A DNA stretch of 64,000 bases, taken from NCBI GenBank assembly GCA_029706075.1, contig JAINUG010000033.1:1736001-1800000 (forward strand). The letters are read 5' to 3'. The DNA comes from Aldrovandia affinis (taxonomy: Eukaryota; Chordata; Actinopteri; Notacanthiformes; Halosauridae). Under the pieces are notes generated by a model. It ran no database searches, was not told the DNA's origin, and was given only the letters and a program-made list of their open reading frames with translations. Of the stretch, positions 21,137-33,352 are shown one piece after another (position 1 is the first letter of the stretch; every line of letters begins with the position of its first letter). Made by a program: the position numbers and the translations under genes.

Positions 21137-21815
21137 GAATATGGTAATGCAGAGCCTCATGTATATCTACAAGGCTCTGGGGTAATGGAACCAGCTGTCC
21201 TACTAGTGCTAGCGAGCAGCTAGCCATCATACTCTAGCTCTCCAGCTGCCTGGCTGCTGAAGCTAGACTGAGGCACACAGCACATGACAGAATTGACAGA
21301 TGACAGAACATTACTGCAGCTCGCTACTATTATTCGTGATACTAACTTACAATCTTAATGCAGTTCATTCAGACAGTGACAAGCTCCAGAAAGAAAACAT
21401 TCACTCGCAAACCAAATCATAGCTAATGTTACAGAAGACATTGCCTGTTTAACTTAGCTAGCTAGCAGTTAGCTACAGGCTAGATCATTGCACACTGAGT
21501 TGCTCGACACAACAATCAGCGTTTTTTTCTGAATTACAGAAGTGAAGCGGTCCATGTTTATCTACGTGTTCAACACTACACTAGCTAGCCAACTAACTTT
21601 ATTGCTAAAAAGTATTTCGCATTGGCACTTGTAAAGGAACTAGCTGCTACTCAATCATGTACATGGAATCACACTTGCAATGATACATAGCAACCAATCA
21701 AATCACACAACGCAGCAGCAGAGGCCAACGACATGGGGTCACCATCACTTATGCAATTAAAAAATATGATTTGATAGTTTAGTTTTGTTACATTTAGTCA
21801 GATTTTTTAATACAT
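21137..21815. other. Unique stretch, no gene seen
   Basis: Several AGCTAGC-type tetranucleotide clusters (about 21210-21235, 21455-21475, 21580-21595), but no coding sequence or transposon recognised. Confidence 0.5.
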
Positions 21816-22434
21816 AGGGTGATATCAGCTAAATTGGGCCATCAGGTAAAATGAGCCATTTAAGGTTTGAGCGTCTCAGCTCTTAAAATTTTAACAGACA
21901 ATGACTGCAAATGATATTAAACTGTTGCCACAACTGTACTTGACATGTAACAATTGACTTGATTGGTCTATGGTTGCTATGGTGGTCGGGGCAATGCCTC
22001 ACATCGAGACTGCCCAGGAGAACTTCAAGGTGAGTGGCCTGACATATGAAAATGTACTTGTCAATAATAAGGTTGATAAATTAATAAAAAACAAATGTAC
22101 ATCTATAAATGATTATGTATACTACATGCTCTGATGGCCTCCATCAGATATAATGCTGATAAAAAAAGCATTTTTTGTTAGTGGCTCAATTGACCTTAAT
22201 GTGTTAAGGTAAATTGAGCCATGCATTTCAGCCAAAATGAGCCACCTTCTGAATTGAGTTTTAGTGGATATTTTGATGGTTCCTCTTATTAAAAGTAGGC
22301 TATTAATAGATCATTATATTATATTATTGTATATATTACATGCCTCTTTTCACATTTTCCTTCTAATTATGTATGTGTGTGTTAGCTCTGGTCCAGGGCG
22401 CATCGTGAGCTAGCTCTCACTATCTAGCGCTCTG

Positions 22435-22435
<1 letters not shown>

Positions 22436-22476
<41 letters not shown>
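22436..22476. repeat. (CA)n microsatellite
   Basis: About 20 uninterrupted CA units inside the 1.3-kb TIR element. Confidence 0.95.
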
Positions 22477-22478
<2 letters not shown>

Positions 22479-22611
22479 TGATGAATGAGTGATTTACTGA
22501 AGCATCAGTCTAAAAGAGTAGCCTTGTCTCCCGTTTTAACATGACTTTCTTTACAGTTGTTCCGAGAGTATTTTTAATTCCAGATATGCATGTGTAAGCC
22601 TGCATAGTTAG

Positions 22612-22614
22612 GCA

Positions 22615-22652
<38 letters not shown>
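22612..22652. repeat. (CA)n microsatellite
   Basis: A second CA array about 140 bp after the first, with one CC interruption near its start. Confidence 0.95.
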
Positions 22653-22655
<3 letters not shown>

Positions 22656-23266
22656 CACAGACACATTCATGTTCCAAAATGAGTTCCTAAAGTAATTGGT
22701 ACTTCATGAATTAATTGTAATGTTATTCTTTATGAATTCTTAATGCTTTAATGTTATTCTTCATGAGTTAATTTAATGTTATTTAAATGCAATGTTTTAG
22801 TGTGTTGAGATTAAAGATGATTCGATTATTTTATGAGAAATGACTCTGTTTCGCTTTACAGTTTGAGTGGCTCATTTTAGCTGATCAGCCGGCCCATTTT
22901 ACCTGAACACTGCTCATCTAAAAAAATGTGACAGCTGATGTTTTCAAAAGCTGTAGGGCCTGAACAATTATATTTTATTACATCAATTCAACACAAAAAT
23001 ATTAAAAACAGTCCTTATTAACCATAAAAACACAATTCAATGTCATACATTGCTTTTTTCTTAGTTTCCCAAGCGATTAACCAAAAAGTGGCCCAATTTA
23101 GCTGATATCACCCTATATGTATTTTTAAAAAATCTGGCAGAAGACTAACATTGTAGCTCTTCTGTGTAAATATGTTTCTTCATTAATAATGTATTCCACA
23201 AGTCACATGAACAACAGAATGCACAGCAATGGGTAACACAAGATGTATTCAACTCCTTTCAATCTA

Positions 23267-23850
23267 CACTCAGTGGCCACTTTGCCCCCAGAACAGCCTG
23301 AATTATTTGTGGCATGGATTCAACAAGGTGTCTCAGAGATTCTGGTCCTTGTTGACATAATAGAATCACACAGTTGCTGCAGATTTGTCGGCTGCACATT
23401 CATGTTGCGAATCTGCGAATCTCCCATTCCACCACATCCCAAAGGTGCTCTATTGGACTGAGATCTGGTGACTGTGGAGGCCATTGGAGTATACTGAACT
23501 CATTGTCATGTTCATGGAACCAGCTTGAGATGACGTGTGCTTTGTGACATGGCGCATTATCCTGCTGGAAGTAGCCATTAGAAGATGGGTAGACTGTGGC
23601 TGTAAAGGGATGCACATGGTCAGCAACAAGACTCAGGCTATGGCATTTAAACATTGGTCAAATTAAGGGACCTAATGTGTTCCAAGAAAACATTCCCCAC
23701 ACCATTACACCACCACCACCAGCTTTGTTACATATGGTGGACCTTTGACACAAGGTAGGATGGATGCATGGATTTATGTTTTTTAACGCCAAATTCTGAC
23801 CCTACCATCTGCATGTCGCAGCAGAAATTGAGATTCCTCAGTCTCTGCCG
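23267..23850 (-). mobile_element. Tc1-like transposon remnant (3' half)
   Basis: The terminus CACTCAGTGGCCACTTTG begins at 23267 after TA (23265-23266), as in a widespread fish Tc1 family whose ends read CACTCAGTGGCCACTTTATT. The transposase C-terminal half follows on the minus strand. The 5' half and other end are missing beyond about 23850. Confidence 0.85.
23400..23850 (-). pseudogene. Tc1-like transposase, C-terminal half
   Basis: From about 23850 down, EESQFLLRHADGRVRIWR follows the first catalytic Asp, which is replaced or lost here (the usual WSDES reads TEES). GGGGVMVW-type sequence is visible out of frame near 23715. The frame 23400-23654 has DHVHPFTATVYPSSNGYF, QQDNAPCHKAH with the second Asp, and WPPQSPDLSPIEHLWDVVE with the catalytic Glu. 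N-terminal binding domains are absent and at least one shift lies between the two frames. Inactive. Confidence 0.82.
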
Positions 23851-23854
23851 AGTT

Positions 23855-25256
23855 TGGCAATTTTGTGGTGCGCAATGAAGGCGTTTGTGCGACTATGGGC
23901 TGGGCAGCGCAATAGGAGGTGTGACTATGAAAACAGTCAACGCTATGCAAGCTTGGTGTCAAATAATGCATTTGCGTTAACGTCCAACTAGACCACCTCT
24001 TAGCGCAAACGCTGGCGCTCTGTGCAATTTGGTGACTTTATTGATGCGCACATATGAACATAAGGTTATCTGAAATCACATGAGAATGTTTTGTGAATAT
24101 TGTGAATTTCCCCCCACGTTGAGGCAAATTGTCCAATCCATGGGTAACTTGCAAGCGTAATCAATTAAGCTAAAAACTATTTCACCACAGCTTGTGGTTA
24201 TTCAATGCATGGACATGAAAGACTGAAGCCAGCAGGCCATCCATCGCTACCGTTCAGTAAGATACACCTGTTAAATAAATATATGTTTGTATGCACATTG
24301 TTTTTCTTATGTGAAAGGGTTTTATTCTTTCCATTTGCACTACAGAAAATGCGATAGGCAATATGCGAAGGCGATACCGTGAGCAATACCCTGGGTTTGG
24401 TAGCTGGTGTTTCCCAGAGGGCTATCAGTTCAGCTGTACATGCAGTTTCTTCCAGTCTTGTCCAACATGCAAATTAGTTTATTACTTTTCCTACACCCGA
24501 CAGCCAGCAGATAACTAAACAGGATTTTTATACGCAATGTGGATTCCCTGGGGTCTGCACACATGTGCATCTGATCACGGTATGTGAATCGGAAGGGGGT
24601 CCACTCCATTAATATCCAGGTGGTTTGTGATGCACACTCCAGGGTGACATATGTAGGCCTACTGCATGACGAACATAAATGAAACAAGCCTAGTTGCAGT
24701 TGTGAGTTTGGTATTTATTGCTTTCCATTTAACAATTACATGAAGTTAGAAGAAAATAAACTTTGTTTTTTTAAAGTTGGAAAGCCTACAAATAAGGAAA
24801 AAAAGAGATGGTAAAATAAAACAATTTTAACAATGTAGGTCTCAAAATATAAACTCAAATCATGAAAATAACAAATTAATGTGCACCTTGTTTTCCCCCT
24901 CTGATTCGCACGCCAACTTTTCCGCACCTCCTCGCTCTCCTCTTTTGAGAAGCGTTCCTGGCGCAGCTGTGCAAAACTGTCATGTTAGGAAATTGCCAAT
25001 TTGCCATAGCGTTAATGCACTGGTATTTAAAGGGATAGAAAATAAGTGTTCTGATTGGCCATTATGAAACCAAACCCCCACCACACCCACATGTATTTTT
25101 TTTTAGCTAATCCAACCTCTTTTACAACTGCGCTGGTGTGCTATCATCCTAAATCACGAAATTACAGAAATTGCGTTAGACACGCCCTAAAGCGCCACCG
25201 TCTTCGCTTTGAGTCTGCGTTACCGACACCGTCCTAATTCACCAAAATAGGGCCCA
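23855..25256. mobile_element. Possible non-autonomous DNA element ending in GGGCCCTATTTTGG
   Basis: The right edge, read inward on the minus strand, is GGGCCCTATTTTGGTGAATT at 25256. This start is common to several fish MITE families whose bodies are rich in GCGC/GCGT motifs, as seen here (GCGCAAACGCTGGCGCTC near 24005, GCGCCACC near 25190). A matching left end is not seen; the left side may have been cut where the Tc1 remnant stops. The 85-codon frame at 24430-24687 has no known domain. Confidence 0.35.
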
Positions 25257-28200
25257 ACATATTGTTAAACCATGGCCAAGATGAACATAATACACAACTC
25301 CATGTGATTGATTTTACAGTTGAGATGCATTAGTAATGATATGCAAATGAAAACCCAGCTCCCACAATTCACCTGTTCACCAGTCTCATTCTCAGATGGC
25401 AAGACCTTGGCTTACCACCTGATTCAATTTGTTGAAAAAAAAGGATTGCTGAAGTACTTTTAATTGGGTGAATGTTAGAGCGCTCACCTCTAAAGGATTT
25501 TCGCCTTACTAAATTGTTGACTTGGGGGATCAACTGTGCGCCTCCCTGCAACATGGGCAGGCTTATCACCAAATATCTGTTATATCTGCAAGAATATTTT
25601 AAAAATCCTAGCTCTTGAGGCTAGCTGTTCACTGACAGCACCAAGAAACCACGGAAGAGGCTGCCATGTTACAGCTCCCTTTGGGGCCTTCTTCAGGTAG
25701 ATTGTTTATCGATTTTGAACAATGTCATTAGTGTCTTAGGTTTCCCTCCTCTCCCCAATCCCGCTCTGTGATGATGGATTGAGGTGGACAAATACTGTTG
25801 TGGTACCATTTAATTATGTTTAATGTTCGAAATGTTTAATTGCTTGTCAGTTATGCTCTGTGGCCAATACAAAATATATACAGTACTTGTCACACATGTA
25901 TCTGCAGCAGTAAAATTCGTACGCAAGTGTACAAATACAAATTGCTGGTAATTATATTGCCTGTTGATATATTTAGCATCCAATGTGATTTGAAAAAGTA
26001 TATAAAACGTTATAGTCTTTCAGTGTTTATTGTTCAAAAAGATCATCCCAGGTCATGATTTTCTGTTTTTGGCTCTGCAAAATATGAAGAGCAAAATATA
26101 TTTCTTCATTATTTTATTGTGGAGAGCTTGACATGTTGAATGAATGCACCATACAAAGCTATCAACTACATGTGTTTGTTAAATTAGTCCTTACTGTAAA
26201 CACAACTTAATTAACTATTTGTAATACTTGACTTTATAGTAGATTGACTAATTAACAGCTTCTATAGAACGTTCTTTTGGGGGGAAGAGAGGGGGCAGCA
26301 CTCATCTAATTTCATAATGAGAAAAATGTTACTTGTTATTTTATTTTTTCTTATTTCCTCTTGGATATATTGAAATTGTTACAACAGCCAACCCATTTCT
26401 GTTTAAACCAAAAATATATCAAATAAATGTATTAGATGGAAATGTGCCCTCTTTGTATACTCAGAGTTCAGGCATACATGGATTAAATGGCATGTTACTG
26501 AAGTCTATAGGTTGTATCTGTTTAAGGTAGTATATCCACATTACATTTCAAATTATATATGAGATTGTATTCAATTATATTCAAGAAGTTTATTTATCTG
26601 AGGAACTGAACTTGAGGACCTTTCTTATAAATGTATGATATTTTTTTGAGAACTGTCATGAAGTACTTCAACCTGTCATATGAAGAGTGTCAAAATTCTA
26701 CCCCAAAGTCTCATCTCTGCCCTGAGTCTGAACCAGTTTGACTGTGATCCGAGACACAGCCCTGGGCTTACGGATTGCGGGACATGGGCCAGACCTAGCT
26801 AGCCTTCAGATCTGGGCAGACAGAGAAGATCACACTCTGTCAGCTGCTCCTTGAACCAGACAAGACACAGTTATGGATATTAAACATGTTTTGATGTCAG
26901 ACTGACACTGATGTGGAAAAAGAGCAGGGCCAGCATTGTCAATCACCTTCTGTTGCAACATTCGCTCAAGTGTTCGGAAGAATATCATTAATGAGAACTC
27001 AGAAGAGGTCAACAAAAAGGTATTAAATAATTAATCAAAACATAAGGGAGAGATATATCTACTTTCTCCTTACTTTTAAGACTTTGTTAAAGCACAGTTA
27101 AGACTGAAATATAGATTACAGCATTTGTTTTTCTCATGATCTTAACTTGCTTTTCTGAGCATCGCAATAATACATGGTGAATCCTGCTTTGTACCTATGT
27201 ACTTATAGACACTTGCCACTCTTCCTTTGCACTGTAATGTATAGTGTCTAATAGAGAAGGTCAAAGGGCTTCTATTTTCATTTGTATCAACCATGCAGCA
27301 CGCATTCTCCATCTAGAGTCTCCACACCGGCAGGCCCGGGACCTTGCCACATGAAGCTGTAACTCAGCTCTGGGGGTGTAAAGAGTCATTACACATAAAT
27401 GAACCCTTTTACATCTTTGCCATGTGAGAACCTTCCTGGTCCAATAACCAGAGGACTAGTCTCTGAGTCTGTGGTGAGGTGGGCAGGGTTTGCCGTGATG
27501 GGCAGCATGGCTGTGCTGTTTCGATTTTCAGACCTGACCCTGTACTCTGATGGATGGTGCTCACGGCCAGCAGGGCTCCCGTGTGATCAGTCCTGAATGC
27601 CGGAAAGCTGCCTGTCTGCTGCCTTTTGCAGGCCATGCATGTGCCATTCAGAGCCTTCCCTCTTCTGCCAACCACAGGAATAATTGATATTCACTCTGTA
27701 GCCTACAATGATTATAGTGATGATGATGATGATAATGGTGATGATGATGATGATTACAGCCAGTAAGCTGTTTGTTCTCTTCCAGCACTGATGCTTAATG
27801 TGCATCACCACTTAAAGTTGATTTCCAAAATGACATTTATCCCCAAATCCTGTTGTGAATTGAAATGGAATTGATTTTTTTTTTCTGTTTTTCTTTCAGC
27901 ATCATATCACATAGCAGTAAAGTTACACAGTTTAACCTGTGTGGGTGTCATGCTATCTGAGCAGTGGGCGAACGAGGGTATTGTTTTAATATGCACAGTA
28001 TCTGCCCCCACTCCCCATTGTTAGTAAAAAAAAAAATACTGCATTAAGATTGCCAGAGACAGCAAAAGTGAAGAACCAACATACATTTTTTCCTGCTTTA
28101 TTTCCCCAAGTGGTCAGAGTTCTAAACAAAAGCAGGCTTCTTGATGCACCCTCATTAAAGTGAAGGCATGAAGTCTTGGTTTGTACCATGTCCTGCCTCC

Positions 28201-29938
28201 AGGCCATGAAGCTGCATATTTATATTCATTCTGATCCAGCACTCACGAGTAAATACAACACTTTTTATAACCGTTCACTGAGACAGAATTTATTTGGAAA
28301 CAGCACTGAAACGGTTCACACAAAATGGCATGGTTATTAATCTAAAAATTGAAGCATTCATACATTATGCCAATCATTCAAATTGAAATTACATGTTCTG
28401 GCACTCACAGTACAGCGAGCAAATAATCGTATTTGTGTATATGTATTAAAACCAGAAATGTTATTTATACATATTATCTCCAATAGAAGTTATACATATA
28501 TTATATTGTTGTCAGTTGAGAGCTTAGTTAATGTGGGCATGAAAAATTGGATGCTTTTGATATTTCAGGAACCCAAAAAGGAAAGGGTGTTATTAAACAA
28601 TGTTGCTTGCTTTATCAAAGCTTCTAAACACAAAATAAAAAAACAAGTGTCTATGTTTGGGGAGATGACATGACTCATCGTTTAAATTCAGTTATTCAAA
28701 TTTCATTACCAAAATTTCATACTAAAGTCAATTTCATACTGCAGCCCAAGGATTGGGGACAGTATGTTCACAAAGAAAAGTTCAATTGAATTACTTAAAC
28801 ATCCACTTGGAATTAAGGACAGATTTATGAACTTGGTTGTAGTATTTGTTAAAGCAAACAATTCTACTAAATGGTAAAACAACTAATTTAGGGTAAAAAA
28901 TAATTCTGTTACCATGTTAATTCTGTTTCCAGTTTCAATCCAGTTACAGTACTATATGCTGTATATAAAATAGGACTACACGACAGGGAGGAAGCAAGAA
29001 AACAAGACAAAAAGACTGGATCTTCATTAAGCACTGTGTGTAGTTTATGAATCCATGTGTGAAATATTCATACCATTTTGGTAGTGGAAAACATCCACAA
29101 TAGTTACCAGGGCATTATTAGCAAGTATGTCAAATCTAATTGACCAATACGTTTTAATATTTTATTGATAGTTGCTTGATCAAGATAGGTGTCCAGAAAT
29201 AACTAGTTCTAGCTAGTTCAGTTTTGTCTAGGAAGTTAGCTAGGTTAGGTAGCTTTGGTTGTCATCAGGAAAAGAGCATTTGTTTAACTGATCTAGTTAA
29301 ATGTGGTTAGGCTACCAAGCTCTGTGGTTAAGCCAATTGTTTTTGTAAAGATCATTTTCTAACACTGTCCAAAATGGTCAAACTGGTCTTTAATTGCCTT
29401 TAGTTCCAACATATGTCTATGTAACATCAAGGATAATGTATTAAACAGCAAAGGCCTCTTTACTACTTGTAATAAAATAAGGCCTTTGATTATATCAATG
29501 TTTTTGTCCACAAAAATAACCTCAGTGTTCCCTTTCAATATAAAGTACTATACCATAATCATTGAATAGCAGTCTTTAATGACAAATTACAATTCCTCAC
29601 AAGTCTACCTTTTAATTGTGACATTACTTTTTACATTGCTAGACAATTACCGTTCCTACACTGAACAAGTCTTCTTCTGGCTTAGAAATTATAATAGAAG
29701 TTCATTTGGAATTAAAGCACTTTTGGATGGGACATGTCTTTGCTTATGCAAGTAAAACCTTCATCATTAACAATTTCCCACATACATCCCACACAATCAA
29801 ATTATAATTAAAGAAGTATGTAAAATTACTGAATAATAGATGCAAACATAAGAAAGACAAGTATTCATGAAACCCAATCTTAAAATAGGCAAAGTGATTT
29901 TTTTTCAACTATGTTGTTTAATTTTGTCTCAAATAGAG

Positions 29939-29940
<2 letters not shown>
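25257..29940. other. Unique DNA, no gene seen
   Basis: 4.7 kb without recognised transposon or exon. Open frames are at most 96 codons (28383-28673) and have no domain. It contains an (ATG)n array at 27716-27757. This looks like ordinary AT-rich intergenic or intronic DNA. Confidence 0.5.
27716..27757. repeat. (ATG)n microsatellite
   Basis: TGATGATGATGATGAT units interrupted by AATGG in the middle. Confidence 0.9.

Positions 29941-29942
<2 letters not shown>

Positions 29943-29972
<30 letters not shown>
29943..29972. repeat. (TA)n microsatellite at a Tc1 insertion site
   Basis: About 15 TA units, followed within 5 nt by the left end of a Tc1-like element, which targets TA. Confidence 0.9.
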
Positions 29973-29974
<2 letters not shown>

Positions 29975-30119
29975 TACAGTACCAGTCAAAAGTTTGAGTC
30001 CTGCTGGAAACTATGTTTATCTCATAATTGGCAATGTTTTACACCATATAAGTTTCTTTAAATACTTGAAAATGACAAAAAACGCATGTAACGATAAACA
30101 AAAGGAACATCAAAGCAAT

Positions 30120-30790
30120 GTTCAATCAAATTTAATTGAAAATTGAATCTTGGATTCCTCAAAATAGCCACCCTTTGCTGTGATAACAGCCTCACAAACA
30201 CGGGCCATTCGGTTAATAAGTTTCAGCAGGAAATCACCCGATATATATTTTTTAACCTTTATTTAACCAGGCAAGCCATTAAGAACAAGTTCTTATTTAC
30301 AAGGGTGGCCTGGGTACATACCTGGGTACATACACCATTCACTCACACACTCACACCTACAGGTCAATTTAGACTCTCCAATTAACCTAACGTGCATGTC
30401 TTTGGACTGTGGGAGGAAACCGGAGTACCCGGAGGAAACCCACGCGGACACGGGGAGAACATGCAAACTCCACACAGAAAGGCCCCGGCCGGGATTCGAA
30501 CCCGGGACCTTCTTGCTGTGAGGCGACAGTGCTATCCACTGCACCACCATGCCACCATGGATATGTCTTCCCAGCTCTCCTGCAGCAATTCCCAGAGGCA
30601 CTTGTGGGTTGCTTTGCTTTGACTGTTCTGTCCAGTTCATCCCATACAAGTTCTATGGGATTGAGATCTGGACACTGGGCAGGCCAGGTCCTTAGTTTGA
30701 GTTGTACTTCATGTTCCCCCTTCACCAGATAGTTCTTGCACAACTTCAATGTGTGTTTTGGGTCGTTATCTTGCTCAAGAATGAAGGAGT
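30120..30790 (-). pseudogene. Tc1-like transposase C-terminal region, interrupted
   Basis: From about 30790 down, EQDNDPKHTLKLCKNYL carries the second catalytic Asp. WPAQCPDLNPIELVWDELDR follows with the catalytic Glu. A SINE then interrupts the gene (30245-30559), and the coding sequence resumes with FLLKLINRMARVCEAVI and AKGGYFEESKI. The first Asp and both HTH domains are deleted. Internal frames suggest little decay within the retained part, so the deletion and the SINE are the main lesions. Confidence 0.8.
30240..30564 (-). mobile_element. tRNA-derived SINE with GATAT target duplication
   Basis: GATAT is repeated at 30240-30244 and 30560-30564. On the minus strand the head has TGGTGCAGTGGATAGC (A-box) and GGGTTCGAATCCCGG (B-box). 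The body includes GTTTGCATGTTCTCCCCGTG and GTCCAAAGACATGCACG. The tail is CTTGCCTGGTTAAATAAAGG followed by A/T. Near the tail the 12-mer TATGTACCCAGG is tandemly duplicated (30303-30330). The flanking Tc1 sequence rejoins perfectly without the insert. Confidence 0.87.
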
Positions 30791-30854
30791 GCCTGCTTAG
30801 CCGTAGTCCAGATGGAAGGTGTACTCAAACTTATGACTGGTACTGTATATATAC

Positions 30855-31206
30855 ATTTGTTTCAGATTTTTCCCTTTTTTCTCCTAATTTAGTGGCCAAT
30901 TATACCCTCTATTCTTATTATGATTTGGCCTCCCCACAGGAACTCTCCGCCGAACTCTACGAGGCAAACTAATTATCTGAGAGCAGCAAACTCTGCTTCC
31001 TTTGAGACGGAATTCACCCACCCACGTTCTGGAGACACCCTTACGCGCTTCTCAGCTAGTTCGTGCCGGCTCACTCTCCCCCCTTCCCCTGGAGCGGACA
31101 GCCAAACGCCGCCCGTCTGGCACAGTCTGGGCCAGGGCCCGTCTGGCACAGTCTGGGTTTCGAACCGCAGCCATAAACGAGTGCGTTAGACTGCTAAGCT
31201 ATCAGA
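30855..31206 (-). mobile_element. Second copy of the tRNA-derived SINE family found at 13.6 kb
   Basis: The minus strand starts GGTCTCTGATAGCTTAGCAG (A-box TAGCTTAGCAG), with B-box GGTTCGAAACC about 45 nt in. Body elements matching the 13.6-kb copy include GGCGTTTGGCTGTCCGC-type sequence, and the tail is TAATTGGCCACTAAATTAGG. It contains a 24-bp tandem duplication around CGTCTGGCACAGTCTGGG (31110-31160). It lies directly beside the right end of the Tc1 copy. No TSD found. Confidence 0.72.
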
Positions 31207-32640
31207 GACCATTCAAATAGAGATCTTTACTCTTGTGTGGAAACTCTGTCTCTTATTCAACAAGCTGTGAGGGATCTTGGGAAAGAGATCATTGCAATAA
31301 CCACTGTTGAGAGGTTAGCACTTAAAATACATTGGAGCTGCCCATGGAGCCTTGGGCCTACAGAGTAAACTCAATTTCCCCCAATACAACTGGGATACAC
31401 TTCTAGCTTTTTTTTTCTCATATAGGAAAGAAAAAAGTAATTTCACGGGGTTCCCACTGTGCAGAAAGAAAAAGAAAGGTATTTTTTAGATTTTTGTTCA
31501 ATGGGTTTCATTTAAAATCAAAGCCAAGGCCTGCTCATATTTTGTTGATTTAGTTCAATTGCTCAAAAGCAATACTACAATGAAGCTTGCCAAGGAGAGT
31601 GCGGAAGCACTGTTTGATAAGGGAGTCGCAGGAGACAAACACGGATTTTAAGTTCTCTAAAGTGACTTCTTCATTTGTAAATAAAGTACTGCAAAACATT
31701 TTGTCCCTGGTGTCAGGAATCATGACCAAAATGTTTGTTGGTCAATATATTTTCTTTTAACTTAGTTTGTTGATCTTGTTTTCAAATACCTGCTGGAGCT
31801 ATGCTAGAGTTCCATGCATAAATGTACAGTAACCACGATTATGGTGACAACAAAGGGACTCTCTCTTGTATGTATGAGGGTAGGACCACAAGGCTTAGTC
31901 CTGTAATGTATAAAGACACTGGCCCAAATTCAATCAACAATTTGTCTCACAATAAACAATAAATACAACCTTTTGTTCTTTCTTCAAGGTTTGGCAAGTT
32001 CAGCAATCACCAAACTTAACTTGCCAAACTATGTTCTTACCATTTATTTGTCAAAAGTAAGGACAGGCATGTATAACATTTGTATGCACTTGCTCTGCCT
32101 TGCTAATGCATATCCAGAGTCTCCCTCCTCTGTATGCATCCCGCTGCAAACTGCCCTACTTCACATTCATGAGCTCGCCGTGCTGCATAAACACTGTGCT
32201 TCTCCCTTCAATCTTAATTTCCCTCCCATAATCGATACAGTTACACAGAGGAATCTGAGGCACCTCTCGCGTCGCAGAGGTGAATCTGCTTTACTGGTAT
32301 GGACATGACTGAGTCCTCCTGTGAGCGGTCAGATTGGGAAGGACATATTTCACTGGCGAATTGGACAATTGAGTTCAAGATGTTTGAACAGAGGTGCCAT
32401 GCTCTGCCATAAAAATCTATATTTTATTATGATTATTTCTGCTTTTTGTAATAACCTTCCTGTACCAATATTTGTTTTTAAAATCTCTTCAACCAGAGCC
32501 AATTCTTTAATTCTGATCATTTCAAGGGTTAAATGCTGACATCTCAAGTGCTGTCATCTGAAAATTTGGCCATGTCTTTCCCACAACTCAGAGAACACTT
32601 AAGAATGATTAAACTAATATCCAAACAACAGCCTGGCTTT
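31207..32640. other. Unique DNA, no gene seen
   Basis: No repeat or exon recognised. The longest frame (31973-32308, 111 codons) has no motif. Confidence 0.5.
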
Positions 32641-32679
32641 GATCAAATCAAATCAAATCAAGTTTATTTGTATAGCGCT

Positions 32680-33352
32680 TTTCACAACAGAATTGTCACA
32701 AAACGCTTAACAGAGGGGGAACCCAGGCCTAGACCCCCCCAAAAGCAAGCCTAACGGCAACAGTGGCAAGGAAAAACTCCCTAGGTAGGGAGAAACCTTG
32801 GGAGGAACCAGACTAAAAAGGGGGGGAGCCCATCCTCTTCTGGCCGGCACAGGGTATGTCCAAAAAAGACCATGTCATGGTCAGTCCAAGGTTAGTCTGA
32901 GTTAGGTAGTCAGCGGGGGGGGCTAAACCACGCGGAGAGGGTCCAGATCCAGGAACTGGGGTTGGCGTGGGGGTGAGGGTTGATGGGGGCAGCTCACACT
33001 TCTCGCAGGATCTAGGGCTCGGGGGCAGGTGCCCCCGAGTCAGAGGCCGAGGCAGAGAAGAGAACATGCAGTCAGAAAAAAGCAGTGCTATAGCCAGTAG
33101 CACTATGTAAGAGCAGGGGAGCACAAGCATAGGAAATATACAGTTAGCCCCAACAGGTGTAAGCTATGGCAGCATACCTATTAGGAGAGGGACAGAGAAA
33201 ACACGCAGCCATGTGAGAGTTCCAAACAATCCACACCTGATCAAGGATAACCAGCATAACAGTGGTGGTAACACATTGAGGAGGTGACAGTATGGAAAGT
33301 TTCTCACTCCATAAGACACTAAGGCACGGCCTTCTCCATCTCTCCACCTAGA
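32680..33352 (-). other. LINE 3' untranslated region
   Basis: Between the ORF2 stop and the (TTGAT)n tail. It has GGGAGTTTTTCCTTGCCACT and GGTTTCTCCCTACC, blocks common in the 3'UTRs of fish L2-type LINEs. The 105-codon minus-strand frame at 32813-33130 is proline-rich chance sequence. Confidence 0.7.

Larger units (their letters stand above)
21816..23114. mobile_element. Non-autonomous TIR element of unrecognised family (1.3 kb)
   Basis: Perfect 25-bp inverted ends, AGGGTGATATCAGCTAAATT... at 21816-21840 and its complement at 23090-23114. Similarity of the ends continues outward through ATACAT and a TTTTTT/AAAAAA run. Just inside both ends are repeats of AAAATGRGCC or AAATTGAGCC type (for example 21849, 22200-22250, 22865-22900). 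There is no transposase. The middle holds two (CA)n arrays, each about 41 bp. If the terminal A is taken as part of a TA target, the element would be TA-flanked, but this is not certain. Confidence 0.72.
29977..30845 (-). mobile_element. Tc1-like transposon, internally deleted, with SINE insertion
   Basis: Ends CAGTACCAGTCAAAAGTTTG (29977) and its inverted counterpart CTTATGACTGGTACTG (30845), with TA outside at 29975-29976 and 30846-30847. The 869 bp include a 320-bp SINE plus TSD. The remaining 550 bp keep the C-terminal transposase region only. An internal deletion removed everything from the 5' leader to just before the second Asp. Confidence 0.88.
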
